Assembly: GCF_019049325.1 (NCBI RefSeq)
Contig: NZ_JAGMUO010000039.1
Coordinates: 35,157 to 99,156, forward strand
DNA from: Streptomyces sp. AC512_CC834
Lineage (GTDB): Bacteria; Actinomycetota; Actinomycetes; Streptomycetales; Streptomycetaceae
Length of the DNA stretch: 64,000 nt
Direction of reading: 5' to 3'
The position numbers were made by a program, and so were the translations under genes. Every line of letters starts with the position of its first letter. The first letter of the stretch is position 1. A model generated the notes under the pieces. It was not told where the DNA came from and made no database searches. It was given only the letters and a program-made list of their open reading frames with translations. Shown piece by piece: positions 37,163 to 46,333 of this stretch.

Positions 37163-40100
37163 TTGAATCGGCCAGCCGCCATCAGCGAAGTCCTCCCGCT
37201 CTCGCCCCTGCAACAGGGGCTGCTGTTTCTCGCGGATTACGACCGTGCGGGAACGGACCTGTACACCCTTCAGTTGGTAGTCGACTTCGAGAACCTGACC
37301 GACGCCGATGCCACGGCGTTGCGCGACGCGGCGGCCATGGTCCTGGAACGCCACCCGAACCTCAGGGCTTGCTTCCGGCACCGCAGCACCGGCGAGGCGG
37401 TCCAGGTGATCCCGAAGTCGGTGGAACTGCCCTGGCAGGAGCAGATGCTGCCGGGCGGGGACGCGGATGACCTGGACCGTCTGGCCCGAGCGGACCGCCT
37501 CGAGCGCTTCGACCTCTCCCGCCCACCGCTGCACCGCTTCACCCTCCTCAGGGGCGCCGGGGGCCGCAGCCGTCTGCTGTGGACGGTGCACCACATCCTG
37601 GTCGACGGCTGGTCGATGGCGACGCTGACCCGGGAACTGGCGGAGTGTGCAGCGAGGTTCGGCGAGGCCACGACCTCGAGCGAACGCACTGACTCACAGC
37701 CCACCGGCACCCGTTATCGCGCCCATCTGTCCTGGCTCGCAGCGCAGGACAAGGAGGCGGCGCACCAGGCCTGGGCGCGGGCGCTGGCGGGAGTGTCGGA
37801 GCCGACGCGGCTCGTGGCGCACGAGGCCGGCGGGGACGGCGACGGCGAAACGGCCGGCGGGGCGGGGCCCGGCGCACTGCCCGTCCAGGTTCCGATCGGG
37901 CTCGCCCCCGAGGTCACCGCCGCCCTCACCCGCTTCGCCCGCTCCCGCGGCCTGACTGTCAACTCCGTGGTGCAGGGCTGCTGGGCCCTTCTGCTGTCCC
38001 GGCTGACCGGCCAGGACACCGTGCTGTTCGGTGCGGTCACCTCCGGTCGGCCGGCCGAACTGCCCGGCGTCGAGGACATGGTGGGTCTGTTCGCCAACAC
38101 CCTGCCCGTTCGGGTCGACGTGGACCCGCGGCGTACGCCGGCCGAACTGTTCGCTGCCGTGCAGGCAGGCCAGGCCGAGCTGCTGCCGCATGAGCACCTG
38201 ACTCTGGCGGAGGTGCAGCAGCTCACCGCGGTGCGTGGAGAACTCTTCGACACGGCGCTGATGTTCCAGAACTACCCCATGGGGCACCTGCCTCTGACAC
38301 CGGCGGCGACGGGCCCCCGGGTGACGGCCGTCGACATCCACTCGGCCACCCACTACCCGCTGACCCTCACGGTCTTCCCCGGCACCCCCTTCGGCCTCGC
38401 GGTCAACCACCTGCCCTCCCGGGTCCCGCACGACGCGGCCCGCACCCTGGTCCTGCGCTTCGCCCGCCTGTTGGAAGCCGCCGTAACCCGCCCCGACGAA
38501 CCGTCCGGCCGCCTCGACGTACTGCTGGACGAGCCCGAGCGAGACCGACTGCTGTCCTCCCGCAACCGCACCGCGACGGAGCTGCCGGGCGTCCGGTTGG
38601 CCCCGCTCCTGGAACAGTGGGCGCGGCGTACGCCGGACGCCCCCGCAGTCACCTGTGGGGAGGAACGTCTGACCTACCGCGAACTGCACACCCGGGCCGA
38701 GCACCTGGCATCCGCGCTGCGCGCGGCGGGCGCGGGACCGGAACGGGTGGTGGCGCTCGCCCTGGACCGCTCCTGCGACCTGGTCGTGGCCGCCCTGGCC
38801 GTCCTCAGGACGGGCGCCGCCTATCTCCCGCTCGACCCCGACTACCCCGCCGACCGCCTGCGCTACATGATGACGGACGCGGCCCCGGTGGTGACCCTCA
38901 CGCACCGCAGGGTCCACCCCCTGCTGACGGCGGGCGACACCCCTGTCGGCCCGGTCTGGATCCTGGATGCGGTGGATGCGGTGGATGCGGTGGATGCGGT
39001 GGATGCGGTGGATGCGGTGGATGCCGCGGACAGCACACCCCCCAACGCACCCGCATACGTCATCTACACCTCAGGCTCTACCGGCCGACCCAAAGGCGTC
39101 GTAGTCCCTCACGCCGCACTTACCAACCTCGTGCACGACATGACCCGCCGCTTCCAGGTCACCCCCCGTGACCGCTTCCTCGCCGTCACCACCTTCGGGT
39201 TCGACATCGCCAACCTGGAGCTGTTCGTCCCCCTCGCCGCCGGCGCCGAAATCCTGCTCGCCGACCGGGAGACGGTGCGTGACCCGGCCGCCCTCGCTGC
39301 CACCGTCACCGCCTCCGGCGCGACCCTGATGCAGGCCACCCCGAGCCTGTGGCATGCCCTCGCCACCGAGCACGCCCCCGCGCTGAAGGGTCTGCGCGCC
39401 CTCGTCGGAGGCGAGGCCCTGCCCGAGCCCCTGGCCAGGACCCTCGTCGCACACTGCGCGTCGGTGACCAACGTGTACGGCCCGACCGAGACGACCATCT
39501 GGTCCACCGCAGCCCCCCTGACCGCGGGCCCGCCCCCCATCGGCGGCCCCATCGCCAACACGGCCGTCTATGTCCTCGACACCGCCCTCCGCCCCACCCC
39601 CGACGGCTCCTTCGGCGAGCTCTACATCGCCGGCGCCGGCCTCGCCCGTGGCTACCTGGGCCGCCCGGCCCTCACGGCGGACCGGTTCGTCGCAGACCCC
39701 TACGGGCCACCGGGGACCCGCATATACCGCACGGGCGACGTAGTGCGCTGGACGCCCGACGGCACCGCTCTGGAGTACGCGGGCCGCAGCGACCATCAGA
39801 TCAAGATCCGCGGGCATCGCGTCGAGCTCGGCGAGATCGAATCCGTGCTGGGCGCACAGCCCGGCATCGAGCGGGCCGTCGTCACGGCCCGCGCCGACCA
39901 AGGCGGCGAACCCCGCCTGGTCGCCCATGTCGTACCGGCAGGGACCGACCGCGACCGACTGCGGGAGCGCGTGTCCGCGGTGTTGCCCAAGCACATGGTC
40001 CCTGCCGTGTACGTTCCCCTGGACGCACTGCCCATGACCCCCAACGGCAAGGTCGACCGCAAGGCGCTGCCCGCACCGCCGGACGAGCGGGCGGGCACGG

Positions 40101-43100
40101 GCCGTCCGCCCGCGACGCCGCACGAGGAACTGCTGTGCACCGTCTTCGCAGAGGTGCTGGGCCTCGATCGGATCGGCGCCGACGACGACTTCTTCGCCCT
40201 CGGCGGCCACTCCCTCTCAGCCGTCCGCGTCGCCAACCGACTGCGCGCGGACCTCGGCGTGGACGTCCCGGTCCGCACCCTGTTCGACACCCGCACCGCC
40301 GAGTCCCTGGCCCGCACCCTGCCTCCCCTCGCCCCGGACCGGACACCCGCGCCCGCCCCCACGCGCCGGCCACCCCTGCGCCCCGCCCCGAACCGCCCGG
40401 CCTCGGCCCCACTGTCCTACGCGCAGGAACGCCTGTGGTTCCTCAGCCGCATGGGCACGCCCGCCGGGACCTACAACATCCCCCTCGCGGTCCGGCTCAC
40501 CGGCCCTCTCGACGCCACGGCCCTGGCCGCGGCGCTCGCCGACGTCGTGGCCCGGCACGAGAGCCTGCGCACCGTGTTCGCGGAGGCCGACGGGCTGCCG
40601 TCCCAGCTTGTGCTGTCCCCCGAGGAGGCGGCGGAGGCGGGCGCCCGGCTGGACGTGGTACCGCTGACCGGCGAGGACGCGCTGGCCGAGGCGCTCACCT
40701 ACGAGGCCGCGTACGCCTTCGACCTGTCCGCTCACGTGCCCTTGCGTGCCCGCCTGTTCACACTCGGCGCGGACACACACGCGCTCGCCCTGACCTTGCA
40801 TCACATCGCCGCCGACGGCTGGTCGCTGGAGCCGTTGGCGCGCGACGTCGCGTCCGCCTACCGGGCGCGGCGGGCCGGGACGGCGCCGCTCTGGGAGCCG
40901 CTGCCCGTGCAGTACGCGGACTACGCGCGGTGGCAGCGGGAACTGCTCGGTGCGAAGGGCGATGCGGACAGCCTGATCGGGACCGAACTCGGCCACTGGC
41001 GCGAGGTCCTGGCAGGGCTCCCCGAGGAGCTCGAGCTGCCCGCCGACTTCGCGCGCCCGGCCCGGGCGGGCGGGCGCGGCGGGACTGTGGCGCGTGCCCT
41101 GCCGGCCGCCGCACACACGCGCCTGGCCGAGCTCGCGCGGCGGTCCGGCGCCAGCCTCTTCATGGCTGTGCAGGCCGGTCTCGCGGCGCTGCTGACCAGG
41201 CTGGGCGCGGGCACCGACATCCCGCTGGGCAGCCCGGTCGCGGGCCGTACCGATGACGCGGTGCGCGATCTGGTCGGCTGCTTCGTCAACACGCTCGTGC
41301 TGCGCACCGGTACGGCGGGCGACCCGACGTTCACCGAACTGCTGGCCCGGGTGCGGGAGACGGACCTGACCGCCTACGCCCACGCCGAGCTGCCGTTCGA
41401 GCATCTGGTCGACGAGCTCAAGCCGGTGCGCTCACTGGCCCGGCAGCCCCTCGTCCAGGTTGTGCTGGCGTTCCAGAACGCGGGTGATCCGCTGCCGGGG
41501 CTCGAGGGCGTCACCGCCTCGGTGCATCCCGTCCCCTCCACCACGGCGAAGTTCGACCTCTCCTTCCTGGTGACCGAACGTGCGTCGGCGGACGGCGGCC
41601 CGGCCGGGTTGGACATCCAGCTCGAGTACAGCGCGGACCTCTTCACCGAGGACACGGCCGACCACATCGCACACGCCCTCGCCGTCCTGCTCGCCTCCGC
41701 GGCCCGCACCCCCGACGCCCCCATCGGCGCCCTCGACATCCTCACCACAGAGGAGCGCGACACCCTGCTGACCGGGCACCAGGGCCGGATACGGCCCCAG
41801 CCCCCGGTCACGCTTCCGGCCCTGTTCGAGGCCCACGCGGCCGACGCGCCGGGCCGCCCTGCGTTGGTCGTCCCCGATGCGGACCCGTTGGACTACGGCG
41901 GCCTCAACCGCGAGGCCAACCGCCTGGCTCATCTGCTGCTCGGCCGCGGGGTGGGCCCCGGTGACGTGGTCGCCCTGGCCCTGCCCCGGTCCGCCCTGAC
42001 GGTCACGGCGCTGCTCGCCGTCCTGAAGACCGGCGCCGCCTATCTGCCCGTGGACCCCGGCTATCCGGCCGAGCGCATCGCCTATCTGCTTCAGGACGCG
42101 GCCCCGGCCGAGGTCCTCTCCGTCGAGGAGGTCACCGGCCGTCTTCCCGGCGTGTCCCCGCTCGTTCTGGACGCCCCCACCACCCTGGCCGAGCTGCGGG
42201 CCCTGCCCGTCACGGACCCCACCGACGGCGACCGTACCCGGCCGCTGACCGCGCGGGACACGGCGTACGTCATCTACACCTCGGGGTCGACCGGCCGGCC
42301 CAAGGGCGTCGCCGTGCCGCACGCGGGCGCGGCCAATCTGGCCGCCGGCATACGTGCGGGCCTGGGTGCGGGGCCCGGTACGCGGGTGTTGCAGTTCGCC
42401 TCGTTCAGTTTCGACGCCACGGTGTGGGAGCTGACCGCCTCGCTGTTCTCCGGCGGCACGCTGGTGTTCGCCACGGCCGACAGCCGGCTGTCCGCGCCAC
42501 TGCTGGCCGAGCTGATCGGCGCGTACGGCGTCAACCACGCGGTCCTGCCGCCCACCGTCGTGGCCGGGTTCCCCGATCCCGCCGCGCTCCCCGGCGACCT
42601 GCGTCTGCTGGTCGCCGGCGAGGCGTGCCCCCCGGCAGTGGTCGAGCGCATCGCCCCGCACGTCGACCTGCGCAACGCCTACGGTCCGACAGAGACATCG
42701 GTCTGCGCCACCTGGAGCGATCCGCTCACCCCGGGCGGCAGGCCGCCGATCGGCCGACCGCTGGACAACGTCCGCGTGTACGTCCTCGACGCCGCTCTCT
42801 CCCCCACGCCGGTCGGCGTCACCGGTGAGCTCTGCATCGCCGGAGCCGGACTGGCGAACGGCTATCTGGGCCGCCCGGCCCTCACGGCGGACCGGTTCGT
42901 CGCGGACCCGTACGGGGCGCCCGGCACCCGCATGTACCGCACGGGCGACCTGGTGCGGTGGCGGTCCGACGGCACGCTCGACTACGTCGGCCGCGCCGAC
43001 CACCAGATCAAACTCCGCGGCTTCCGCATCGAGCCGGGCGAGATCGAGGCCACGCTGACCCGCCATCCTGTGATCGGCCAGGCGGCGGTGGTCCCGACCC

Positions 43101-44284
43101 CGACGCCGGCCGGCCGGCCGCAGCTCACCGGCTATGTGGTGCCGGTGCCGGGCGTCGCCGCCGTCGACGTCCCCGTCCTGCGCGCGTACGTCGCCGAGTT
43201 CCTGCCGTCCCACATGGTGCCGACGTCGCTGGTGGCCCTGCCGGCGCTCCCGCTGACCCCGAACGGCAAGCTGGACGTGCGTGCCCTGCCGGCCCCGGGT
43301 GTGCCGGTGCCCGAGGCCGCCGCCCGCCCGCCGCGCACGTCCGCGGAGAAGGCCCTCGCGGACGTCTTCTGCGAGGTGCTCGGTCTCGCCGAGGTCGATG
43401 CCGACGCCGACTTCTTCGCCCTGGGCGGCGACAGCCTGCGCTCGGTGCGGATCGTGAGCCACGCGGCGAAGGCGGGCCTGACGCTCTCCTTGTCGGACGT
43501 CTTCACCCACCGGACGGTGGCGGCGCTGGCGGCGGCGGCCGGCGACGCCCCGGCACGGGACGCCGAGGGCCTCGCGCCCGTGCTCCCCATTCGCCCCTCC
43601 GGCTCCCTCGCCCCCTTGTTCTGCGTCCACGGCGGTGTCGGGTTCGGCCTGCCCTTCGCCGAGCTGGCTCCGCATCTGGCTCCGGAACGGCCGGTGTACG
43701 CGCTGCAGTCGGACGGTATCGCGGCGGCGACGGAACAGTGGCGGCGCCCGAGTGACGTGCCCGCCCTGGCCGCCGCCTACGTCGAACGCGTCAGAGAGGT
43801 CCAGCCGCAGGGGCCGTACCACCTGCTGGGATGGTCCTTCGGCGGGCTGGTGGCGCACGAGATGGCCGTACGCCTCCAGGCGGCCGGCGAGCAGGTGGCG
43901 TTCCTGGCGGCACTGGACGTCTGCCCGGTCGAGCCCGACGATCCCGACCCCACGGACGAGGAGATCCGTACCGCGTTCCTCGAACATCACGCCCGGGGAA
44001 CCGCGATCGGCGAGTCGGACCTCAGCCGTCTGATGGCCGTCATGCGCCACCACACCGACATCGCCCGCCGTTTCACCCCCGGCCGCTTCACGGGTCCGTT
44101 GACGCTCTTCGTGGCCGCGAAGGAGCCGAACGCCCCGACCGCGGACCCGGCGGGGCGCTGGCAGCCGTATGTGGACGGTCTGGTCATGGTGCACGCCCTG
44201 GCATGCGGGCACGAGGAGATGCTGACCGGTGAGGCGGCGCGCCGCATCGGCGCGCTCACCGACCGGGCACTGCACCACGACTGA
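37163..44284 (+). CDS. NRPS-B: C-A(Gly)-T-C-A(Phe-like)-T-TE, termination protein
   Basis: I chose the TTG at 37163, with GAGGAG six bases before it. A GTG at 37079 lies inside the SARP repeats and upstream of the predicted transcript. The product of about 2373 aa has: C1 (LPLSPLQQGL; HHILVDGWS about 143) of the type that resembles the post-epimerisation C in NRPS-A; A1 (YTSGSTGRPKG, ten-residue code read as DILQLGVIWK, close to glycine DILQLGLIWK); T1 (LGGHSL, Ser at nt 40211); C2 (HHIAADGWS, LCL-like); A2 (code read as DAWVLAAVCK, close to Phe); T2 (LGGDSL); and type I thioesterase (GWSFGG). It adds the last two residues and releases the peptide. No E or methylation domains are present. Confidence 0.9.
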   Translation: MNRPAAISEVLPLSPLQQGLLFLADYDRAGTDLYTLQLVVDFENLTDADATALRDAAAMVLERHPNLRACFRHRSTGEAVQVIPKSVELPWQEQMLPGGDADDLDRLARADRLERFDLSRPPLHRFTLLRGAGGRSRLLWTVHHILVDGWSMATLTRELAECAARFGEATTSSERTDSQPTGTRYRAHLSWLAAQDKEAAHQAWARALAGVSEPTRLVAHEAGGDGDGETAGGAGPGALPVQVPIGLAPEVTAALTRFARSRGLTVNSVVQGCWALLLSRLTGQDTVLFGAVTSGRPAELPGVEDMVGLFANTLPVRVDVDPRRTPAELFAAVQAGQAELLPHEHLTLAEVQQLTAVRGELFDTALMFQNYPMGHLPLTPAATGPRVTAVDIHSATHYPLTLTVFPGTPFGLAVNHLPSRVPHDAARTLVLRFARLLEAAVTRPDEPSGRLDVLLDEPERDRLLSSRNRTATELPGVRLAPLLEQWARRTPDAPAVTCGEERLTYRELHTRAEHLASALRAAGAGPERVVALALDRSCDLVVAALAVLRTGAAYLPLDPDYPADRLRYMMTDAAPVVTLTHRRVHPLLTAGDTPVGPVWILDAVDAVDAVDAVDAVDAVDAADSTPPNAPAYVIYTSGSTGRPKGVVVPHAALTNLVHDMTRRFQVTPRDRFLAVTTFGFDIANLELFVPLAAGAEILLADRETVRDPAALAATVTASGATLMQATPSLWHALATEHAPALKGLRALVGGEALPEPLARTLVAHCASVTNVYGPTETTIWSTAAPLTAGPPPIGGPIANTAVYVLDTALRPTPDGSFGELYIAGAGLARGYLGRPALTADRFVADPYGPPGTRIYRTGDVVRWTPDGTALEYAGRSDHQIKIRGHRVELGEIESVLGAQPGIERAVVTARADQGGEPRLVAHVVPAGTDRDRLRERVSAVLPKHMVPAVYVPLDALPMTPNGKVDRKALPAPPDERAGTGRPPATPHEELLCTVFAEVLGLDRIGADDDFFALGGHSLSAVRVANRLRADLGVDVPVRTLFDTRTAESLARTLPPLAPDRTPAPAPTRRPPLRPAPNRPASAPLSYAQERLWFLSRMGTPAGTYNIPLAVRLTGPLDATALAAALADVVARHESLRTVFAEADGLPSQLVLSPEEAAEAGARLDVVPLTGEDALAEALTYEAAYAFDLSAHVPLRARLFTLGADTHALALTLHHIAADGWSLEPLARDVASAYRARRAGTAPLWEPLPVQYADYARWQRELLGAKGDADSLIGTELGHWREVLAGLPEELELPADFARPARAGGRGGTVARALPAAAHTRLAELARRSGASLFMAVQAGLAALLTRLGAGTDIPLGSPVAGRTDDAVRDLVGCFVNTLVLRTGTAGDPTFTELLARVRETDLTAYAHAELPFEHLVDELKPVRSLARQPLVQVVLAFQNAGDPLPGLEGVTASVHPVPSTTAKFDLSFLVTERASADGGPAGLDIQLEYSADLFTEDTADHIAHALAVLLASAARTPDAPIGALDILTTEERDTLLTGHQGRIRPQPPVTLPALFEAHAADAPGRPALVVPDADPLDYGGLNREANRLAHLLLGRGVGPGDVVALALPRSALTVTALLAVLKTGAAYLPVDPGYPAERIAYLLQDAAPAEVLSVEEVTGRLPGVSPLVLDAPTTLAELRALPVTDPTDGDRTRPLTARDTAYVIYTSGSTGRPKGVAVPHAGAANLAAGIRAGLGAGPGTRVLQFASFSFDATVWELTASLFSGGTLVFATADSRLSAPLLAELIGAYGVNHAVLPPTVVAGFPDPAALPGDLRLLVAGEACPPAVVERIAPHVDLRNAYGPTETSVCATWSDPLTPGGRPPIGRPLDNVRVYVLDAALSPTPVGVTGELCIAGAGLANGYLGRPALTADRFVADPYGAPGTRMYRTGDLVRWRSDGTLDYVGRADHQIKLRGFRIEPGEIEATLTRHPVIGQAAVVPTPTPAGRPQLTGYVVPVPGVAAVDVPVLRAYVAEFLPSHMVPTSLVALPALPLTPNGKLDVRALPAPGVPVPEAAARPPRTSAEKALADVFCEVLGLAEVDADADFFALGGDSLRSVRIVSHAAKAGLTLSLSDVFTHRTVAALAAAAGDAPARDAEGLAPVLPIRPSGSLAPLFCVHGGVGFGLPFAELAPHLAPERPVYALQSDGIAAATEQWRRPSDVPALAAAYVERVREVQPQGPYHLLGWSFGGLVAHEMAVRLQAAGEQVAFLAALDVCPVEPDDPDPTDEEIRTAFLEHHARGTAIGESDLSRLMAVMRHHTDIARRFTPGRFTGPLTLFVAAKEPNAPTADPAGRWQPYVDGLVMVHALACGHEEMLTGEAARRIGALTDRALHHD
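38966..39019 (+). repeat. 9-bp tandem repeat inside the first A domain of NRPS-B
   Basis: Six perfect copies of GATGCGGTG encode (Asp-Ala-Val)6 in the variable loop before core motif A3 of A1. They do not disturb the frame or the substrate-pocket residues. Confidence 0.9.
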
Positions 44285-44299
44285 CCGGCCCCGCAAGGG

Positions 44300-44346
44300 A
44301 CGGCAGGGCGCCGGCGGCTCCGAACGAGCCGTCGGCGCCCTGCCGT
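44300..44346. terminator. Bidirectional terminator between NRPS-B and the SARP gene
   Basis: A 21-bp inverted repeat (ACGGCAGGGCGCCGGCGGCTC and partner, one G-T wobble) has a 5-nt loop between two convergent genes. It can stop transcription from both sides. Confidence 0.85.
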
Positions 44347-44371
44347 ACACGCCTGTCCACGCCGCCCGGCG

Positions 44372-45157
44372 TCACAGCGAGGGATCCTGCATCAGGATCG
44401 CCTGGTACGTGCTGTGCAGTCGGCGCGACGGCTTGAGGCCGAGTTCGTCGTCGAGCCACTTACGGGTGCGGTGGAAGATACCGATCGCCTCGGACTGCCG
44501 CCCACAGCGGTACAGCGCGATCATCAACTGCTCACTGAACCGCTCTCGTTCCGGATACTGCGCGACGAGCTGCTTCAGCTCGGCAACGACGCTCCCCGCC
44601 TCGCCGGCCCGGAGCTGAGCCTCGATCAGGTCTTCCCGAGCTGTCTTGCGCTGCTCGTCGAGGCGAAGCGCCACCGCCCGGCACCGCGGTCCGTCGCTCA
44701 CGTCGAGCAGGGCCGGACCCCGCCACATGGACAGGGACTGTCGCAGCAGATCCGTCGCCTCGTACGGCCGCCCGCCCACCAGGGACGCGCCCTTCTCCGC
44801 CATGCGCAGAAAGCGGTGTGCGTCGAGGGCGTCCTCGGGGACGTCGAGCCTGTAGCCGTTGTCGACGGTATGGATGAGGGGCTGGTCAGGATCCTCGAAG
44901 CCGAGATCGGCGAGCGACTTGCGCATGCGCTTGACGTTGGCCTGCAGGGCGTTGCGTGTGTTCGTGAGGGGGGCCTCGCCCCACAGTTCGTCGACCAGCT
45001 CGTCGAAGGCGATCACCTGACCGGGGTTCAGTGCCAGCATGGTCAGCATGACCCGTATCTTCTTCGCCCGCAGACCGACAGTCCGCTGACCGTTTCCTAT
45101 CAGCAGCGGGCCCAGTATGGAGATGTACACGAAAATATTCCCATCCCTGTCCACCAA
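44372..45157 (-). CDS. SARP-family transcriptional activator (cluster regulator)
   Basis: The protein of about 261 aa has an N-terminal OmpR-type winged helix (ISILGPLLI, LRAKKIRVMLTMLALNPGQVI, LVDELWGEAPLTNTRNALQANVKRMRKSL) and a C-terminal bacterial transcriptional activation domain (LDAHRFLRMAEKG ... YQAILMQDPSL). This is the small AfsR-like SARP architecture without an ATPase part. SARPs bind 11-bp-spaced heptamer repeats near -35 and recruit RNA polymerase. Three such repeat sets lie in this cluster, so it is their likely activator. The start is a GTG at 45157; a later GTG about nine codons in is possible. It follows the LuxR-type gene after 60 nt. Confidence 0.88.
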   Translation of the reverse strand: MVDRDGNIFVYISILGPLLIGNGQRTVGLRAKKIRVMLTMLALNPGQVIAFDELVDELWGEAPLTNTRNALQANVKRMRKSLADLGFEDPDQPLIHTVDNGYRLDVPEDALDAHRFLRMAEKGASLVGGRPYEATDLLRQSLSMWRGPALLDVSDGPRCRAVALRLDEQRKTAREDLIEAQLRAGEAGSVVAELKQLVAQYPERERFSEQLMIALYRCGRQSEAIGIFHRTRKWLDDELGLKPSRRLHSTYQAILMQDPSL

Positions 45158-45217
45158 TTCAGCCGGCTCACTCCGTAGAGCCCGGCAAGGGAATTACTTG
45201 GGAGTTACTCGAACTGT

Positions 45218-45508
45218 TCAATCATCAATCATGTTTGAGTCGTTCGAAACTGTACTTTCGTACATGAGGTGGTGGGCCTGGGACACCAAGCCCACCTGAA
45301 GGCGGGATTCCACTTCCAGCTTGGTCAGAATGCCTGCGACGTGCGCCTTCACCGTGCGCTCCGTGACCTGCAGCCGGGCCGCGATGCCGCGATTGGAGAA
45401 CCCGTCTCCGAGAAGCCCGAACACCTGCAACTCGCGCTCCGAGAGGGCTTCTACGCGAGCAAGCTCGGCCTCCCAGCGCGCCGACGGCAGACCGTCGCCA
45501 CCATGCAT
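45218..45508 (-). CDS. Small stand-alone LuxR-type HTH regulator
   Basis: This product of about 96 aa consists almost only of a LuxR/GerE helix-turn-helix: VEALSERELQVFGLLGDGFSNRGIAARLQVTERTVKAHVAGILTKLEV. No receiver or ligand domain is present. I chose the ATG at 45508 with GGGGGA about seven bases before it. An in-frame TTG lies two codons upstream. It is in the same direction as the SARP gene and 60 nt before it, so the two are probably co-transcribed, and this protein may control the SARP. Confidence 0.78.
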   Translation of the reverse strand: MHGGDGLPSARWEAELARVEALSERELQVFGLLGDGFSNRGIAARLQVTERTVKAHVAGILTKLEVESRLQVGLVSQAHHLMYESTVSNDSNMIDD

Positions 45509-45562
45509 GGACAAATCCCCCCGATCGCCCCGTTTCCCCCGTCGCGTCCGTCGAAAGTTGAC

Positions 45563-45590
45563 GATTCACCCAATGTGTTGATGGTGAATC
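45563..45590. promoter_or_regulatory. Inverted repeat upstream of the LuxR-type gene (putative operator)
   Basis: GATTCACC and its exact complement GGTGAATC flank a 12-bp AT-rich spacer, 55-82 bp before the LuxR-type start. The sequence has the size and symmetry of a dimeric regulator site. A second palindrome AGTCGACT adjoins it. Which protein binds is unknown. Confidence 0.55.
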
Positions 45591-45782
45591 AGTCGACTGT
45601 TTTCACCGAACGCGCGTCTGAGTGTACAACTCCTTCAACTTTCGGCACAGGAGTCGTTTGACCGATTGGGGGCGCCTGGTGCCGGTCACGGTGAAGGGAC
45701 CGCCCGTCGAAGGGCGCGGAGGGCGCTGAGAAGGCCCAGTCCGTGTGTGCGTGCGGTGGAGGTGCAGGCCGCGGCTCCGCGC

Positions 45783-45845
45783 ATGCGCACTTACCGGCAA
45801 CTCTTCCGTACGCCCGAGTTCACTCCGCTGTTCCCCGATTCCGCG
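45783..45845 (+). pseudogene. Fragment of an MFS transporter N-terminus
   Basis: MRTYRQLFRTPEFTPLF reads in one frame, matching the start of many actinobacterial MFS permeases (YRELFRTPEFTPLF). No hydrophobic helix follows in that frame, and no intact gene exists between 45591 and 46280. The remainder of this 800-bp gap shows only weak, frame-hopping coding character. Confidence 0.4.
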
Positions 45846-46283
45846 GCGGGACTGCCGACGGCGAGCATGTCCGGAGGGCGAGGCCGACGGACATCGCGCT
45901 CGCCTTCGTCGCCACCACGGCGGTACTGCTCCGGTGCTTGTTGACCGAGGTCCTTCCCAGGGACGGCTGTCTGCTGTGGCGTTCGGCCTGTCACACGATG
46001 AGCGGACTGTTTCGCAATACCGGACACACCGTGGGCGGTGTCCTGGCGGCGGTGCTGTCCCCCGCCTACCGCCTCGGCGCGGCGGGCCCCGCCCCACGTC
46101 TTCTTGGCGCCGCGTCCAGCGATGCCGTTCGCGGTCGTCGCCGTGGCCCAACCGGTCTCGCCGGGTGCGGGGACGGCGGTGATGGCCACGGCGTCGGTGG
46201 TGGTGACGCCGGGGCCGGCGGGGCGGGGTGGCGGCACGTGGAGGGGGTGGGCCGGGAGTGGTCGGGCCGGCGGCGGTGAGTCG

Positions 46284-46326
46284 GTCAGCGCAGCGTCAGC
46301 TGGGCGTCAGCGGGGGCCGCGAATGT
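46284..46326 (+). promoter_or_regulatory. SARP-type operator/promoter of the KAS-ATP-grasp-PPTase operon
   Basis: GTCAG occurs at 46284, 46295 and 46306, exactly 11 bp apart. The -10-like GAATGT at 46321-46326 lies 8 bp after the last heptamer. The predicted transcript starts at or next to the ATG at 46334, so the first gene may be leaderless. Confidence 0.8.
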
Positions 46327-46333
46327 TGTGGGT

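Noticed and set aside
41432..44350. 972-codon minus-strand frame opposite NRPS-B
   Set aside because: It is a shadow of the A2-T-TE region, with no recognisable motif.
45743..46279. 178-codon plus-strand frame upstream of the KAS gene
   Set aside because: It is Gly/Arg-rich with no motif and no ribosome binding site, and it overlaps the MFS fragment in a different frame.
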